Positions 1 to 7,846 of a DNA stretch of 28,037 bases are shown piece after piece. Below the pieces are notes generated by a model, which was given only the letters and a program-made list of their open reading frames with translations, was not told the origin of the DNA and made no database searches. A program made the translations under genes and the position numbers. Each line of letters opens with the position of its first letter. Positions within the stretch are counted from its first letter, which is position 1. The DNA is from a virus. The stretch spans positions 1 to 28,037 of the IMG/VR virus record IMGVR_UViG_3300006919_000318; one strand, given 5' to 3'.

Positions 1-1362
1 ATCGAAAACTTCCCCTTTAACAAAGTGCTTCCGCTTCGTTGCGTAGCAAGGGATAACTGAAAAGCCATTTAATTCACTCAGCCGATCTGAAAACAAGATA
101 TCCCCTACCAATTTCCCTACCCAATATTCCGTAACTGTACGCTCAACCTTTTCGAATCCGGGGATTGTTAGTATTTCTTTTTTAATTTTAGAGTCCAGTA
201 ACCATGACGGGATTGTCCCTTCGTTCCCGTCAAGATAATACTTATCATCGGGATTAAATATAACCGTTCTTTTTTTATACTCTTTTTTTGTGACTGTCAT
301 TAGTTTGTATGTTTTATTTTCGATGTCATTGAATTTGAAATTTGAAATATTGGGAATTATTGTATTTACATGCGTTAGTAAATTTTGAGATGGCTCAAGC
401 CCTTCGATTAGGCTCAGTTTATCTTTTGGGACAATCATTTTTAAATAATCTTTTGATACCCACTCCCACTCACACACACCCTCGCAATCGGATAAATCCA
501 ATTTATTATGAGGCATGTAAGTGACTTGATCCCACTCCACCTTAGATAACATGATGTCACCTTCTGGATTTATTGATGTATTTAATTTTAATCCTAAGTT
601 TCCTCTACCACCAATCGTTTGGTCAGCATTGATTTCTTTTTGTAGCTGCGGATAGTTATTCCTAGATAGAGTATGTGTATTCAATGTATTAATGATATCC
701 ACCACACCACTATCGGATGTCTCGGTAGGACGGCATTTTGGAGATGTTGGGCGAGATCCAAATATACCTATCAGGCTATTTACCTTTGACTTGACCAGAT
801 TGAAGGATAGGGCTGGGGCACCCCTTGACTTTAACCTAGCTAAAGCCTCATCCGGCCATTGATGCTCACCGCCACGATACAACGCCTCAGCTTTTTCCGC
901 CTGATCCAAATAGAATGAGTTGTCATAGTCGTATGAATTAATTGCAACTTTTAAATACTGGGATGTTCTTGAACCCTCCTCTTCATCAAAATCATCCTTT
1001 TTAATTTTTTCTCTTTTTGAAGGATCAAGTTGTAAATAATCCATTTCAATATTATGAGTGTGGCCATTTTCAGACTCCTTTCCAATATAATATGTTTCAG
1101 GTGTCATTTGGGGTTCACCTGTCTGAGGGTTAATGAGGGGTTGCCCCGTTTTTGGGTCAATGACAAACCTAGATGGAGCGAACCATACCTCATGGTGATG
1201 GCCATTAACCTTCGATGTCATCCCAACAATCCCATGTCCTTTACGATCACCTGTTTTCAGTATTGAACTAGGCTCAACTTTTGTTCTTATATACACAATA
1301 TGCTTGTGTCCATCCTCATTCTCAACACCGTCTTTTATTTCACCACTAGTTAGCTTTAACAT
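1..1362 (-). CDS. Portal protein, P22-like (partial, cut by left edge)
   Basis: An open frame of 454 codons runs without a stop from the ATG at 1362 to the window edge, so the C-terminus is missing. A strong AAGGAGAG Shine-Dalgarno lies just upstream, and the gene starts 12 bp after the terminase stop. Residues ~135-260 (YLDQAEKAEALYRGG, QWPDEALARL, GAPALSFNLVKSKVNSLIG, then QTIGGRGNLGLKL) resemble the conserved portal core of P22-type phages: a DQW-like start, a 'PALxxN..K..V....G' segment and the following G-rich stretch. The portal is the dodecameric head channel for DNA packaging and ejection. Odd: the first ~110 residues carry three GHxH motifs (DGHKH 17-21, NGHHH 53-57, NGHTH 99-103), which I do not know from classical portals. 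The position directly after the large terminase supports the call. Confidence 0.8.
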   Translation of the reverse strand, partial: MLKLTSGEIKDGVENEDGHKHIVYIRTKVEPSSILKTGDRKGHGIVGMTSKVNGHHHEVWFAPSRFVIDPKTGQPLINPQTGEPQMTPETYYIGKESENGHTHNIEMDYLQLDPSKREKIKKDDFDEEEGSRTSQYLKVAINSYDYDNSFYLDQAEKAEALYRGGEHQWPDEALARLKSRGAPALSFNLVKSKVNSLIGIFGSRPTSPKCRPTETSDSGVVDIINTLNTHTLSRNNYPQLQKEINADQTIGGRGNLGLKLNTSINPEGDIMLSKVEWDQVTYMPHNKLDLSDCEGVCEWEWVSKDYLKMIVPKDKLSLIEGLEPSQNLLTHVNTIIPNISNFKFNDIENKTYKLMTVTKKEYKKRTVIFNPDDKYYLDGNEGTIPSWLLDSKIKKEILTIPGFEKVERTVTEYWVGKLVGDILFSDRLSELNGFSVIPCYATKRKHFVKGEVFD

Positions 1363-1374
1363 TAATCTCTCCTT

Positions 1375-3009
1375 TTAATAACTCATCCAAGCATAAGCAT
1401 CTAGCTGACTCATTCTTGAATCCATATCTTCATTAACCCCATGATTTTTTTCCCTTTTTATATTTAATGACACCTTGTAATCACGGTAAAAACACTGCAT
1501 TAGGGCATCAAGCTTATTTGGAGACTCATACCCTACTTTCCCTCTCATTTCAGACCTAAACTTAGCATTTCTTTTTGATAATAATTTAAACTTGCCACTA
1601 CTATGCTCTTTATCTTCTTGCATTAGTGTTATTTCGTGGATTAACTCTTCATCTTCTGGGATATATATACTCCCCTCCTCAAATGCGTCCCTTAACTTGT
1701 ATGCTAATTCATCCCTTAGCCTGTGATAAGCATCGCTATTTGAGGCCATCTGCATTTTTAGCCCCTTAACCTTATGCCCGTCAGCACGTAACTTATCATA
1801 AACGCCCTGACCAATAGCGTTGGCATCCACATAAACTTCATCTGGCTCCCACTGAACTATAAGCTTTTGAAACCAATTAGCGACAACCTCAGTTGATGGA
1901 TTTGAGTTTTTGATAAACTCAATAATTTTCCGTCCATGCATTACGATAACCATGCTATTATCACCACCGCCACCGACATCTAAAGAAAGTATTAGTGGAG
2001 AATCAGCTTCCGGCTCATAATCACTGTAGCTATCCACTGACGACCTTATCCATTGATATGAAATAAAACTACCGTCATCATTTAATGGCGGTAAACCAAG
2101 AACCTCCACACGATAAGTGTTTGAATCAACCCCATAACGCTCTTTTTTGTACTTAATTGACTCAGGAGTAACAAGTGATGAATTTGCAGAGTTAATTTGA
2201 TGAGTTATCCAAAAATGCTTCATTTTTTCCGAATGAGCCTCAATTGCCCAGCCCGTGTTTTTGTTTGGATTAAATATACTCAAAATAAGATTATTGTGCT
2301 CAGTACAAGTACCTGTAATAACTTCGAATATGTTCTCAGGTACAGCTGGGGACTCATCTATTATGAATAGCATGTTTGATGCGTGAAGTCCCTGACTCGT
2401 CGCTTTTTGCTTTGCCTCTTCCGATGATGAACTAAATGTGAGGATCTTTGCGCCCCATACCTTCGTCGCTAGAACAGCAGGGTCCAAATCTTTATAAATT
2501 ATTTCGTCAGCCCCCACATGCAATAGCTTTTTAATTAAACTTCGATCACCATACACCTCAATTGATCGAGCAATCCATTTCCCAATTTCTGCAAACAGCG
2601 CCTTTTTAACTTGTTCATATTTTGGGCCGACAAGAAAAACCTTTGAATACGGATACGAAATAACAAACCATAGCGAGGCCATGCTCGCAATGGTTGTTTT
2701 ACCACACCCCTTACCTGCCTGTGTTGAAACACCCCTTTTATCAACATACTTTGACTCATTTTCTGTTAATTCAATCCCCCTAGCTTTTTTGTGCTTAATT
2801 GCAGATAGCCCGGCAAGGCTATCAAGAATACCTATCTGTAACGGATCCAATAGATAGCGTGAATTAACCGCGCCAGGCTTTGTTCCAAATTTCTCTCCAA
2901 TTACATTTAACTCGTCTTGGGTTAAATGAAAGCCGAGAACCTGCTGAATAAGAGATACGGGGGATACTTGCCAATTATAACGAACCTGTGCCAAATCGAT
3001 GTTAGACAT
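1375..3009 (-). CDS. Terminase large subunit (packaging ATPase/nuclease)
   Basis: 544 aa, full length for the family. The N-terminal ATPase has Walker A AGKGCGKT (98-105) and Walker B MLFIIDES (D218-E219). The C-terminal RNase H-like nuclease has LSLDVGGGGDNS as the first acidic motif, VYVDANAIGQGVYD as the second and SPNKLDALM as a plausible third. The protein cuts concatemeric phage DNA and pumps it through the portal encoded immediately downstream. The ATG at 3009 overlaps the end of the 67-aa gene by 8 nt, which suggests translational coupling. The call is secure at family level; whether packaging is headful (pac) or cos is not visible, but P22-like neighbours favour headful. Confidence 0.95.
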   Translation of the reverse strand: MSNIDLAQVRYNWQVSPVSLIQQVLGFHLTQDELNVIGEKFGTKPGAVNSRYLLDPLQIGILDSLAGLSAIKHKKARGIELTENESKYVDKRGVSTQAGKGCGKTTIASMASLWFVISYPYSKVFLVGPKYEQVKKALFAEIGKWIARSIEVYGDRSLIKKLLHVGADEIIYKDLDPAVLATKVWGAKILTFSSSSEEAKQKATSQGLHASNMLFIIDESPAVPENIFEVITGTCTEHNNLILSIFNPNKNTGWAIEAHSEKMKHFWITHQINSANSSLVTPESIKYKKERYGVDSNTYRVEVLGLPPLNDDGSFISYQWIRSSVDSYSDYEPEADSPLILSLDVGGGGDNSMVIVMHGRKIIEFIKNSNPSTEVVANWFQKLIVQWEPDEVYVDANAIGQGVYDKLRADGHKVKGLKMQMASNSDAYHRLRDELAYKLRDAFEEGSIYIPEDEELIHEITLMQEDKEHSSGKFKLLSKRNAKFRSEMRGKVGYESPNKLDALMQCFYRDYKVSLNIKREKNHGVNEDMDSRMSQLDAYAWMSY

Positions 3010-3205
3010 TATTTTTTTTGTACTTTAAACAGGTTTCTGTAGAAGGTTTTATCTTTAATACTGATGGCTTCCCATTATCGATTTTCATACTATATGAAAT
3101 ATTGATCTCCCCATACCCCGTATGTATTTCCGATATACATGATTTTAAATACCGCTCAACGGCTAAATAAGCATTTTCGTTTAAAACATCCTTATTTTCT
3201 CGCAA
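3002..3205 (-). CDS. Small protein upstream of terminase, unknown
   Basis: 67 aa with a TTG start; GGGAGG lies ~6 nt upstream, which fixes the start. It sits in the late operon, 22 bp after the recombinase-like gene, and overlaps the terminase start by 8 nt. The middle (EIHTGYGEINISYSMKIDNGKPSVLKIKP) predicts beta strands. No family recognised. Tight coupling to the packaging genes suggests a role in packaging or head assembly, but that is inference only. Confidence 0.65.
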   Translation of the reverse strand: MRENKDVLNENAYLAVERYLKSCISEIHTGYGEINISYSMKIDNGKPSVLKIKPSTETCLKYKKNNV

Positions 3206-3227
3206 TAAAGCCTCCCGTGACTTTCAA

Positions 3228-3875
3228 TCAACGTTTCTTTTTCTTTTTTTCTTCATTGCGATACCATTTACGGACTGTCTCCATGGTCACTTTCATGCCC
3301 ACTTCAAGGTCCAGTATTTTGGCGATTGAATTATAAGAGAAACCTCCCTTACGACCAATTGGCTTATACTTTAACATTATATCTCTATATTTGTCAAGTT
3401 TCGAACCCCTAGGACGACTGACTGGGTTTCCCCATGGCTTACCCTCAGCAATTCGTTGATTATAGAGATCCTTAATTGCATCAGACCTCACCTTTTTTTG
3501 CATCTCCTGGATCGCTAATATATTTTTCACAAATGAATTTGATACGGGGTTGTCCTTCTTGGCAGGGTCAATGTCAAGATTGTTTTTTATAAAGATGGCC
3601 CGAATGCCTCTCTTATCAAATAATTTCAACAGTTCTATTAATGTCGCTAGGCCAAGTCCTAAACAGCTTAATTCTGATGATATTAAAATGTCACCTCGCT
3701 CTAACCCTTGAAAATCATCTAACCTATGGCTGTTTTTAGTGTTAATCGAAAGGCTCTTTATTTTGACGAAGTCATCTACCTCCATGTTGTTCTTTCTACA
3801 ATGCTCCAATATTAACTCTGTCTGAAATATGTTATCACGTGTACCCAATGTATCCCTTACATATGCTGTTATCAT
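3228..3875 (-). CDS. Serine recombinase-like protein with lost catalytic residues
   Basis: 215 aa. The fold signature of small serine recombinases is visible: MITAYVRDT at the N-terminus, a GDILISSEL strand, LATLIELLKLFDKRGI, and a C-terminal HTH (GFSYNSIAKIL ... TMETVRKWYRN, ~175-208). Catalytic positions are changed. The nucleophile in YxRxS is Thr9 (YVRDT), and the DRLGR box that carries two essential arginines reads SCLGL (70-74). Strand cleavage is therefore unlikely and the protein is better seen as DNA-binding. It lies between the small-terminase candidate and the large terminase on the same strand, so a role in DNA recognition for packaging or in late regulation is possible. A run of lysines ends the protein. 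An active recombinase of unusual subfamily cannot be fully excluded. Confidence 0.7.
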   Translation of the reverse strand: MITAYVRDTLGTRDNIFQTELILEHCRKNNMEVDDFVKIKSLSINTKNSHRLDDFQGLERGDILISSELSCLGLGLATLIELLKLFDKRGIRAIFIKNNLDIDPAKKDNPVSNSFVKNILAIQEMQKKVRSDAIKDLYNQRIAEGKPWGNPVSRPRGSKLDKYRDIMLKYKPIGRKGGFSYNSIAKILDLEVGMKVTMETVRKWYRNEEKKKKKR

Positions 3876-4046
3876 TTTTTTCTCCTTTTTATTTTTTTTT
3901 ACTTTTTTAATAAATTATCGAGGGGGTGCCTAGACCGATTGATAGAGATGTAGGGTTGTTCATAATAATGAGGGAACCGGAAAAAAAATACCGGGGGGGC
4001 ACCCCCCCCCTATTCGTTCTGACCTGTCCCATAAACGACCGTTTGC
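3876..4046. other. Non-coding leader of the late packaging genes
   Basis: No supported gene. A 112-codon frame on the minus strand (3907-4245) has poor composition and no ribosome site. The stretch holds the G/C hairpin and, next to the recombinase-like gene, AAAAAGGAGAAAAAA as its ribosome site. Confidence 0.4.
3981..4011 (-). terminator. G/C-tract hairpin with T-run (minus-strand terminator or attenuator)
   Basis: On the minus strand a run of G is followed by TG and a run of C, then GGTATTTTTTTT. The 7-bp all-GC stem with T8 fits an intrinsic terminator or attenuator between the small-terminase candidate (ends 4252) and the recombinase-like gene (starts 3875). The loop is only ~2 nt if all G-C pairs form, so a few end pairs must open. 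Homopolymers of this length are prone to sequencing error. Confidence 0.5.
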
Positions 4047-4164
4047 GTGACACTTTTTTGCTTTTGTTTTTGATTGTGTCGTTACTGCGTGGGTATGTGT
4101 AACATAACTTAATAACATAAACTAATGTAACACAACTATATATTTTATCGATTATGTGACACAT
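4047..4164. promoter_or_regulatory. Cluster of TGTGACACA-like operator motifs
   Basis: Five related motifs lie in a 370-bp gap without a credible gene: GTGACAC (4047-4053), GTGTCGTTAC (4076-4085), TGTGTAACA (4096-4104), TGTAACACA (4126-4134) and the perfect palindrome ATGTGACACAT (4154-4164). Spacing is roughly 20-30 bp. The cluster lies between the small-terminase candidate and the downstream late genes. It could bind a regulator or act as a packaging-recognition (pac) site. No protein is assigned. Confidence 0.4.
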
Positions 4165-4251
4165 CATAATATATATACCCAATCTATTTACTTTTATTAT
4201 TAGAATGTTTTTATTTGAAATAAGTTTATTTAAATTGATAATCAAAAATAG

Positions 4252-4719
4252 TTAATTATCTTTAATGATTATTTCCTTGTTTTCAATTGCTGAAACGTCA
4301 GATGCCAACTCATGGAAGTATTGAGTGGATTTATTTCCCGCATGTTCGTTGATTATTTGTGTGGAATTGTTTAATACTTGAGTGGCGTGGGATAGGGCTT
4401 TTAAATAGTTGGATATATCCAACATTCTGATATCTGGTGAATTTTGCAGTAATTCGTTACCTTTTCTTATTGTGGCTTGGATTGCGTCGGTTGTCATGGC
4501 GGTAGTTATACTTATTTTGTGCCGGTAATCGTCCGCTAAAGGTTGCACTATGTCGGGATTCTCCCGATCTTTCCTGATTATTGCCTGCACCTGCTTTGAT
4601 TCCAAACCATACTTGACCGCTATTGCATCGACCTCAACCCCTGAAAAATACAGCTCAATTATACCGTGATTCCGCTGTTGCCTCTCGATCGCTTTATTTG
4701 TTTTTGGGGATATAGTCAT
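4252..4719 (-). CDS. HTH protein, probable terminase small subunit
   Basis: 155 aa. Residues ~15-50 (GIIELYFSGVEVDAIAVKYGLESKQVQAIIRKD) form a clear helix-turn-helix like those of small terminases and sigma-type HTH proteins. The rest is helical, with an oligomerisation-like stretch (ISNYLKALSHATQVLNNSTQIINEH). Small terminases bind the packaging site with an N-terminal HTH and form rings through a helical core, and this gene precedes the large terminase on the same strand. The start overlaps the 59-aa HTH gene by 26 nt and has no strong Shine-Dalgarno, consistent with coupling. An alternative is a transcriptional regulator. Confidence 0.6.
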   Translation of the reverse strand: MTISPKTNKAIERQQRNHGIIELYFSGVEVDAIAVKYGLESKQVQAIIRKDRENPDIVQPLADDYRHKISITTAMTTDAIQATIRKGNELLQNSPDIRMLDISNYLKALSHATQVLNNSTQIINEHAGNKSTQYFHELASDVSAIENKEIIIKDN

Positions 4720-4873
4720 AATCGTATTTTATTTTTTCATTGTAATTTCTCGACACCCACCGAACCAAAGAAGAACTATTGTCTATGCCCACGGCCTCGG
4801 CAACCTCACTCCAGGTCATCCCTTTATTCCTTAATTTTTTATATTTATTTATATTGTGCTTATATTTTTTCAT
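4694..4873 (-). CDS. Small HTH protein, 59 aa
   Basis: An open frame from the ATG at 4873 to the TAA at 4694-4696. The protein has a very basic N-terminus (MKKYKHNINKYKKLRNKG) followed by an HTH-like segment MTWSEVAEAVGIDNSSSLVRWVSRN (~19-43), a good match to short phage DNA-binding proteins. It overlaps the next gene by 26 nt and is the first gene of the leftward late cluster. No strong Shine-Dalgarno is visible, so the start may be leaderless or wrong. It may act with the following gene in DNA recognition. Confidence 0.55.
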   Translation of the reverse strand: MKKYKHNINKYKKLRNKGMTWSEVAEAVGIDNSSSLVRWVSRNYNEKIKYDYDYIPKNK

Positions 4874-5002
4874 TATATATATATTACAATATATTGCTCA
4901 GGATGTCCATACACAATACATATATCAAGAAATTTCGATTTGTAATAATGTCTAACAATAGTACATAATCAATGCATACCAGAAATAAAGAAAGGAAAAA
5001 AA
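4874..5002. other. Divergent control region between late (leftward) and early (rightward) genes
   Basis: AT-rich with TA runs next to the leftward start. No hexamer pair good enough to name a promoter was found. AAAGAAAGGAAAAAAA at the right end is the ribosome site of the first early gene. Confidence 0.4.
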
Positions 5003-5110
5003 ATGAACATACAGGAAATTGTTGAGGGAACATTAATCTATGGTGATGATATGTACGAAAATGACGACATCACGTTATTAATTGAAAGAATAAACAAAAT
5101 AAATGGATAA
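5003..5110 (+). CDS. Mini-protein, 35 aa, paralogous to the next gene
   Basis: Preceded by AAAGAAAGGAAAAAAA, the same ribosome-site pattern used by the genes that follow. The peptide MNIQEIVEG...YGDDMYENDD.ITLLIERINK is acidic in the middle. Its second half (GDD...DDIT.LIERINK) matches the 52-aa protein at 5191-5349, so the two are probably a tandem duplication. It is the first gene of the rightward early region; function unknown. Confidence 0.5.
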   Translation: MNIQEIVEGTLIYGDDMYENDDITLLIERINKING

Positions 5111-5190
5111 AATCATAAATAGTCTGAATTTAATCATATATATAACAGTCACGATCTATTTATATTTAAAATTAGAAGGAATTTAAAAAA

Positions 5191-5349
5191 ATGAAAATAA
5201 AAAAGATTACAAAAGTGAGGAGCCATACAGACAGTCTCCAATATCGGCAAAAAATGAAAATAAAAGATATTATTGAGTGGTTTATATTGTGTGGTGACGA
5301 CGATGAAGACATTACGTCATTAATTGAAAGAATAAATAAACATAAATAG
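5191..5349 (+). CDS. Mini-protein, 52 aa, paralogous to the previous gene
   Basis: ATG with AGAAGGAATTTAAAAAA upstream. A basic N-terminal stretch (MKIKKITKVRSH...) is followed by KIKDIIEWFILCGDDDEDITSLIERINK, which aligns with the 35-aa protein just upstream. An internal ATG at 5254 would give a 31-aa form closer in length to its paralog. It precedes ardA by 27 bp. Function unknown. Confidence 0.5.
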   Translation: MKIKKITKVRSHTDSLQYRQKMKIKDIIEWFILCGDDDEDITSLIERINKHK

Positions 5350-5376
5350 ATAAAATAACAGAAAGGAATTTAAAAA

Positions 5377-5874
5377 ATGATAAACGACAATCCAAAAATC
5401 TATGTAGGCACATACAAGAAATACAATGAAGGTAGTCTTTATGGGGCATGGGTTGACCTAACAGAATTTGAGAATAAAAAAGAATTTATAAAACACTGTA
5501 AAAAACTACATAAAGACGAAAAGGAGCCAGAGTTAATGTACCAAGACTTTGAGTGTTTTCCGGACGCTATGTATTCGGAGTGCCACATACATGATGAGTT
5601 ATGGGACTGGATGGAGCTGAACAAAGACCAAGCGGAAATTCTTGAGGCGTTCATGATTCTTTTTTGCCCGAATTTCAAAGAGGCTTTGGAGGGCTATGAA
5701 GAATGCTACATGGGTAAACACAATAGCTTTAGAGCATTTGCGAAAGAACGTTTTTTTGATTTAAACGAGATTCCTGAACACTTGGAGAGTTATATCTGTA
5801 TCGACAGGGTCGAGAGAGAATACAGAATAGACTATAGTGAACATAATGGACACGTTTTTTACAGCAATTACTAG
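5377..5874 (+). CDS. ardA: Antirestriction protein ArdA
   Basis: 165 aa, the usual ArdA length. Recognisable features are the N-terminal IYVGTYKKYNEGSLYGAWVDL (ArdA: IYVA.L..YN.G.LHG.W.D), the central acidic segment MYQDFECFPDA (family pattern E..I.DYEGFP), AFMILFCPNFKEALEGYEECYMGKHNSFRAFAKE, and a C-terminal segment ending in GHVFYSNY (family: ..G..VFV....). ArdA is a DNA mimic that inhibits type I restriction enzymes and is carried by plasmids and phages. AGAAAGGAATTTAAAAA gives a clear ribosome site. It sits at the head of a block of unknown genes, consistent with early expression for counter-defence. Confidence 0.88.
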   Translation: MINDNPKIYVGTYKKYNEGSLYGAWVDLTEFENKKEFIKHCKKLHKDEKEPELMYQDFECFPDAMYSECHIHDELWDWMELNKDQAEILEAFMILFCPNFKEALEGYEECYMGKHNSFRAFAKERFFDLNEIPEHLESYICIDRVEREYRIDYSEHNGHVFYSNY

Positions 5875-5896
5875 AAAGAAAGAAAGGAATTAAAAA

Positions 5897-6715
5897 ATGC
5901 AAAAAGAGATATACACAATAAACAAAGAAGCAAAAAGATTAAGGGATAAATTGAATGTTATATGGGAGATATCGGAACAACTGGACACCGGAGATCAACC
6001 CAATCAAGTTGAATGTATTGAAGATTGGGGAGTAGACGAAGAAATAGGACGGGTCCTAGACGGAACTCCGTTCTTACATCCGTGCCCATATGACGGGAAA
6101 CTATACCCAACGTGGGCGTACGAAAGATATCTAAATTCGGAAATAACAAAACAGTCGAGTAGGTATATTGAGTACGATGAAAATGGAGAGGACTCTGACG
6201 GATATACTGAAGAAGACCACGAAAAAGACCTTGAGGAAATGGAAAATGAATTAAAAAAAATAAGGGATAAAATAAACAATACATATGAATATAAATTTGA
6301 AATTAAATGTCAAATTAACGACCTCTATAAATTAAAAGAAAACGTTTTAAGTATTCTGATTAAAAAAAATGAGGCAAAAATCATTGGCTACCACACGTTT
6401 ATTACAGAAATTAAAAACACATCCAATACAACCTACAGAGATTTAATTCATGGTGATGCCGTGGATGATATGGACGACGACTATGATGCGGACCATGAGG
6501 ATCGTGAAGGTGAGGATTTGGAGAAACACACAAGTCGAAAAGTTGTTGAATATAACGGGTTCAGGTTCCACTATAAACTTGTATCGGATGATGAGGAAAT
6601 AAAAGATTTGGGCAAAATTAACGGTGAAATATCGTCGAAAAATGAACTTGTTGACGGTCCAACCGTCGAGGAATCAATAGAAAAGCTAAAAAATTTCATT
6701 AAAAAGGAGAAATAA
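5897..6715 (+). CDS. Unknown acidic protein, 272 aa
   Basis: Starts 22 bp after ardA with an AGAAAGGAATTAAAAA ribosome site. The protein is strongly acidic, with clusters YDENGEDSDGYTEEDHEKD (~94-112) and DDMDDDYDADHEDREGEDLE (~189-208). Between them lies a helical, probably coiled-coil stretch (LEEMENELKKIRDKINN). No domain recognised. Acidic clusters next to ArdA make DNA mimicry a possible role, but this is inference. Residues 6-13 are encoded by a sequence that recurs outside any gene at 7840-7862 (22 of 23 bases), which suggests a past rearrangement. Confidence 0.7.
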   Translation: MQKEIYTINKEAKRLRDKLNVIWEISEQLDTGDQPNQVECIEDWGVDEEIGRVLDGTPFLHPCPYDGKLYPTWAYERYLNSEITKQSSRYIEYDENGEDSDGYTEEDHEKDLEEMENELKKIRDKINNTYEYKFEIKCQINDLYKLKENVLSILIKKNEAKIIGYHTFITEIKNTSNTTYRDLIHGDAVDDMDDDYDADHEDREGEDLEKHTSRKVVEYNGFRFHYKLVSDDEEIKDLGKINGEISSKNELVDGPTVEESIEKLKNFIKKEK

Positions 6716-6718
6716 AAA

Positions 6719-7144
6719 ATGCAAAAAGTATATACAAAAATTACTACTCCCGGGCACGGATACCTAAGTGTATCAATCAAAGAAATAAAAAGACTCGACT
6801 TAGTGGGTAGAATCAGCTCATTTTCTTATATCGATCTTACTAGAATTTATCTTGAAGAGGATCTTGATTTACAACATTTTATTGAAGCTAAACTTGATTT
6901 CGGTGAAAAAGTTAAAATAAATCACTCTTACCGAGATTGTGGCACACTTCTCCCCGGTGGGAATTATAACCCGTCCTACATAGACAGCCCTTTAATGGTC
7001 GGATCGACCGTTATTGCAAACGATAAAGAATTTGAGATTATAAGGCTGGATTCAAAAATAGTGGTCCGACAAAAAGATAACGTCTACAAGGAATTCACGG
7101 TACCAAAAAGCAATCCCTACGCATACATTCAACCTAAGGAGTAA
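6719..7144 (+). CDS. Unknown protein with PGHGYLSV motif, 141 aa
   Basis: ATG 3 bp after the previous stop, with AAAAGGAGAAATAAAAA upstream. The N-terminus (KITTPGHGYLSVSIKEIKRL) has a pattern I associate with uncharacterised proteins of phages and plasmids, but I cannot name a family. A later segment (VGSTVIANDKEFEIIRLDSKIVVRQK) looks like a small beta domain. Position in the early block after ardA suggests host takeover or counter-defence; no function is shown. Confidence 0.7.
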   Translation: MQKVYTKITTPGHGYLSVSIKEIKRLDLVGRISSFSYIDLTRIYLEEDLDLQHFIEAKLDFGEKVKINHSYRDCGTLLPGGNYNPSYIDSPLMVGSTVIANDKEFEIIRLDSKIVVRQKDNVYKEFTVPKSNPYAYIQPKE

Positions 7145-7147
7145 AAA

Positions 7148-7504
7148 ATGAATAAAAAAATATATTACGCAACAAAAGACTATGATGAAACAATAAATAA
7201 AAACGCTGATATTTATAGATTTAATTCCTATGAAGAAATGGAAACATATCTACGTGAACAGTTTAGCTTTGAGGATCAATCAAACATAGAAATTAAAACT
7301 ATGGAATTTGATGAGTACTGGATTGAGTCGCATGAAAAAATACATGTTGGAAACCAATATATATATCAACCATTCACTTATAATCAATTGTCAATAAATA
7401 ACTCCCCTCCAAGCGGCTCTGACTCCACATGGATTACACCAACCCATGTTGACGTGTACGTAGCCACGTACACCGAAGATTATTTAAATCAACAAGATAT
7501 TTAA
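7148..7504 (+). CDS. Unknown early protein, 118 aa
   Basis: ATG 3 bp after the previous stop, with AAGGAGTAAAAA as ribosome site. Mixed alpha/beta, slightly acidic, rich in Tyr and aromatic residues (DEYWIESHEKIH, YIYQPFTYNQ, HVDVYVATYTEDY). No motif or family recognised. Expressed with its neighbours as an operon judging by spacing. Confidence 0.65.
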   Translation: MNKKIYYATKDYDETINKNADIYRFNSYEEMETYLREQFSFEDQSNIEIKTMEFDEYWIESHEKIHVGNQYIYQPFTYNQLSINNSPPSGSDSTWITPTHVDVYVATYTEDYLNQQDI

Positions 7505-7531
7505 AAAATTTTAAAAGAAAGGAAATAAAAA

Positions 7532-7846
7532 ATGGAAAATAAAAATGTAATGAAATTCCCAAAACCTAAATATGTAAAAATAGTAGTTAAAAACTATAAA
7601 GCCCCCATCAAACCAATAGAATTAGAGGTTAAATGCAGTATGGATAATTATGAATGGGACTCATGGTTAGACTTTGATTTGAATTACCGTACAGTAAGTC
7701 AGTTTATACGTCTAATGAAGTGTAATACACATACTTATGGGGACATCACTTATATTCCCGTATACAAATTTCGACATAAAACCCCTTCATGGTCAAACAT
7801 ATTCGAATTTCAAGAAAACCTTAATTCTATGGAGTCCCAACAATAA
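7532..7846 (+). CDS. Unknown early protein, 104 aa
   Basis: ATG with AAAAGAAAGGAAATAAAAA upstream. The N-terminus is basic (KFPKPKYVKIVVKNYKAPIKP), followed by an aromatic, acidic middle (CSMDNYEWDSWLDFDLNYRT). No family recognised. Short early phage protein in the ardA block. Confidence 0.62.
   Translation: MENKNVMKFPKPKYVKIVVKNYKAPIKPIELEVKCSMDNYEWDSWLDFDLNYRTVSQFIRLMKCNTHTYGDITYIPVYKFRHKTPSWSNIFEFQENLNSMESQQ

Noticed and set aside
3907-4245. 112-codon open frame on the minus strand
   Set aside because: No Shine-Dalgarno, unusual composition, runs through the homopolymer hairpin and the operator-like palindromes.
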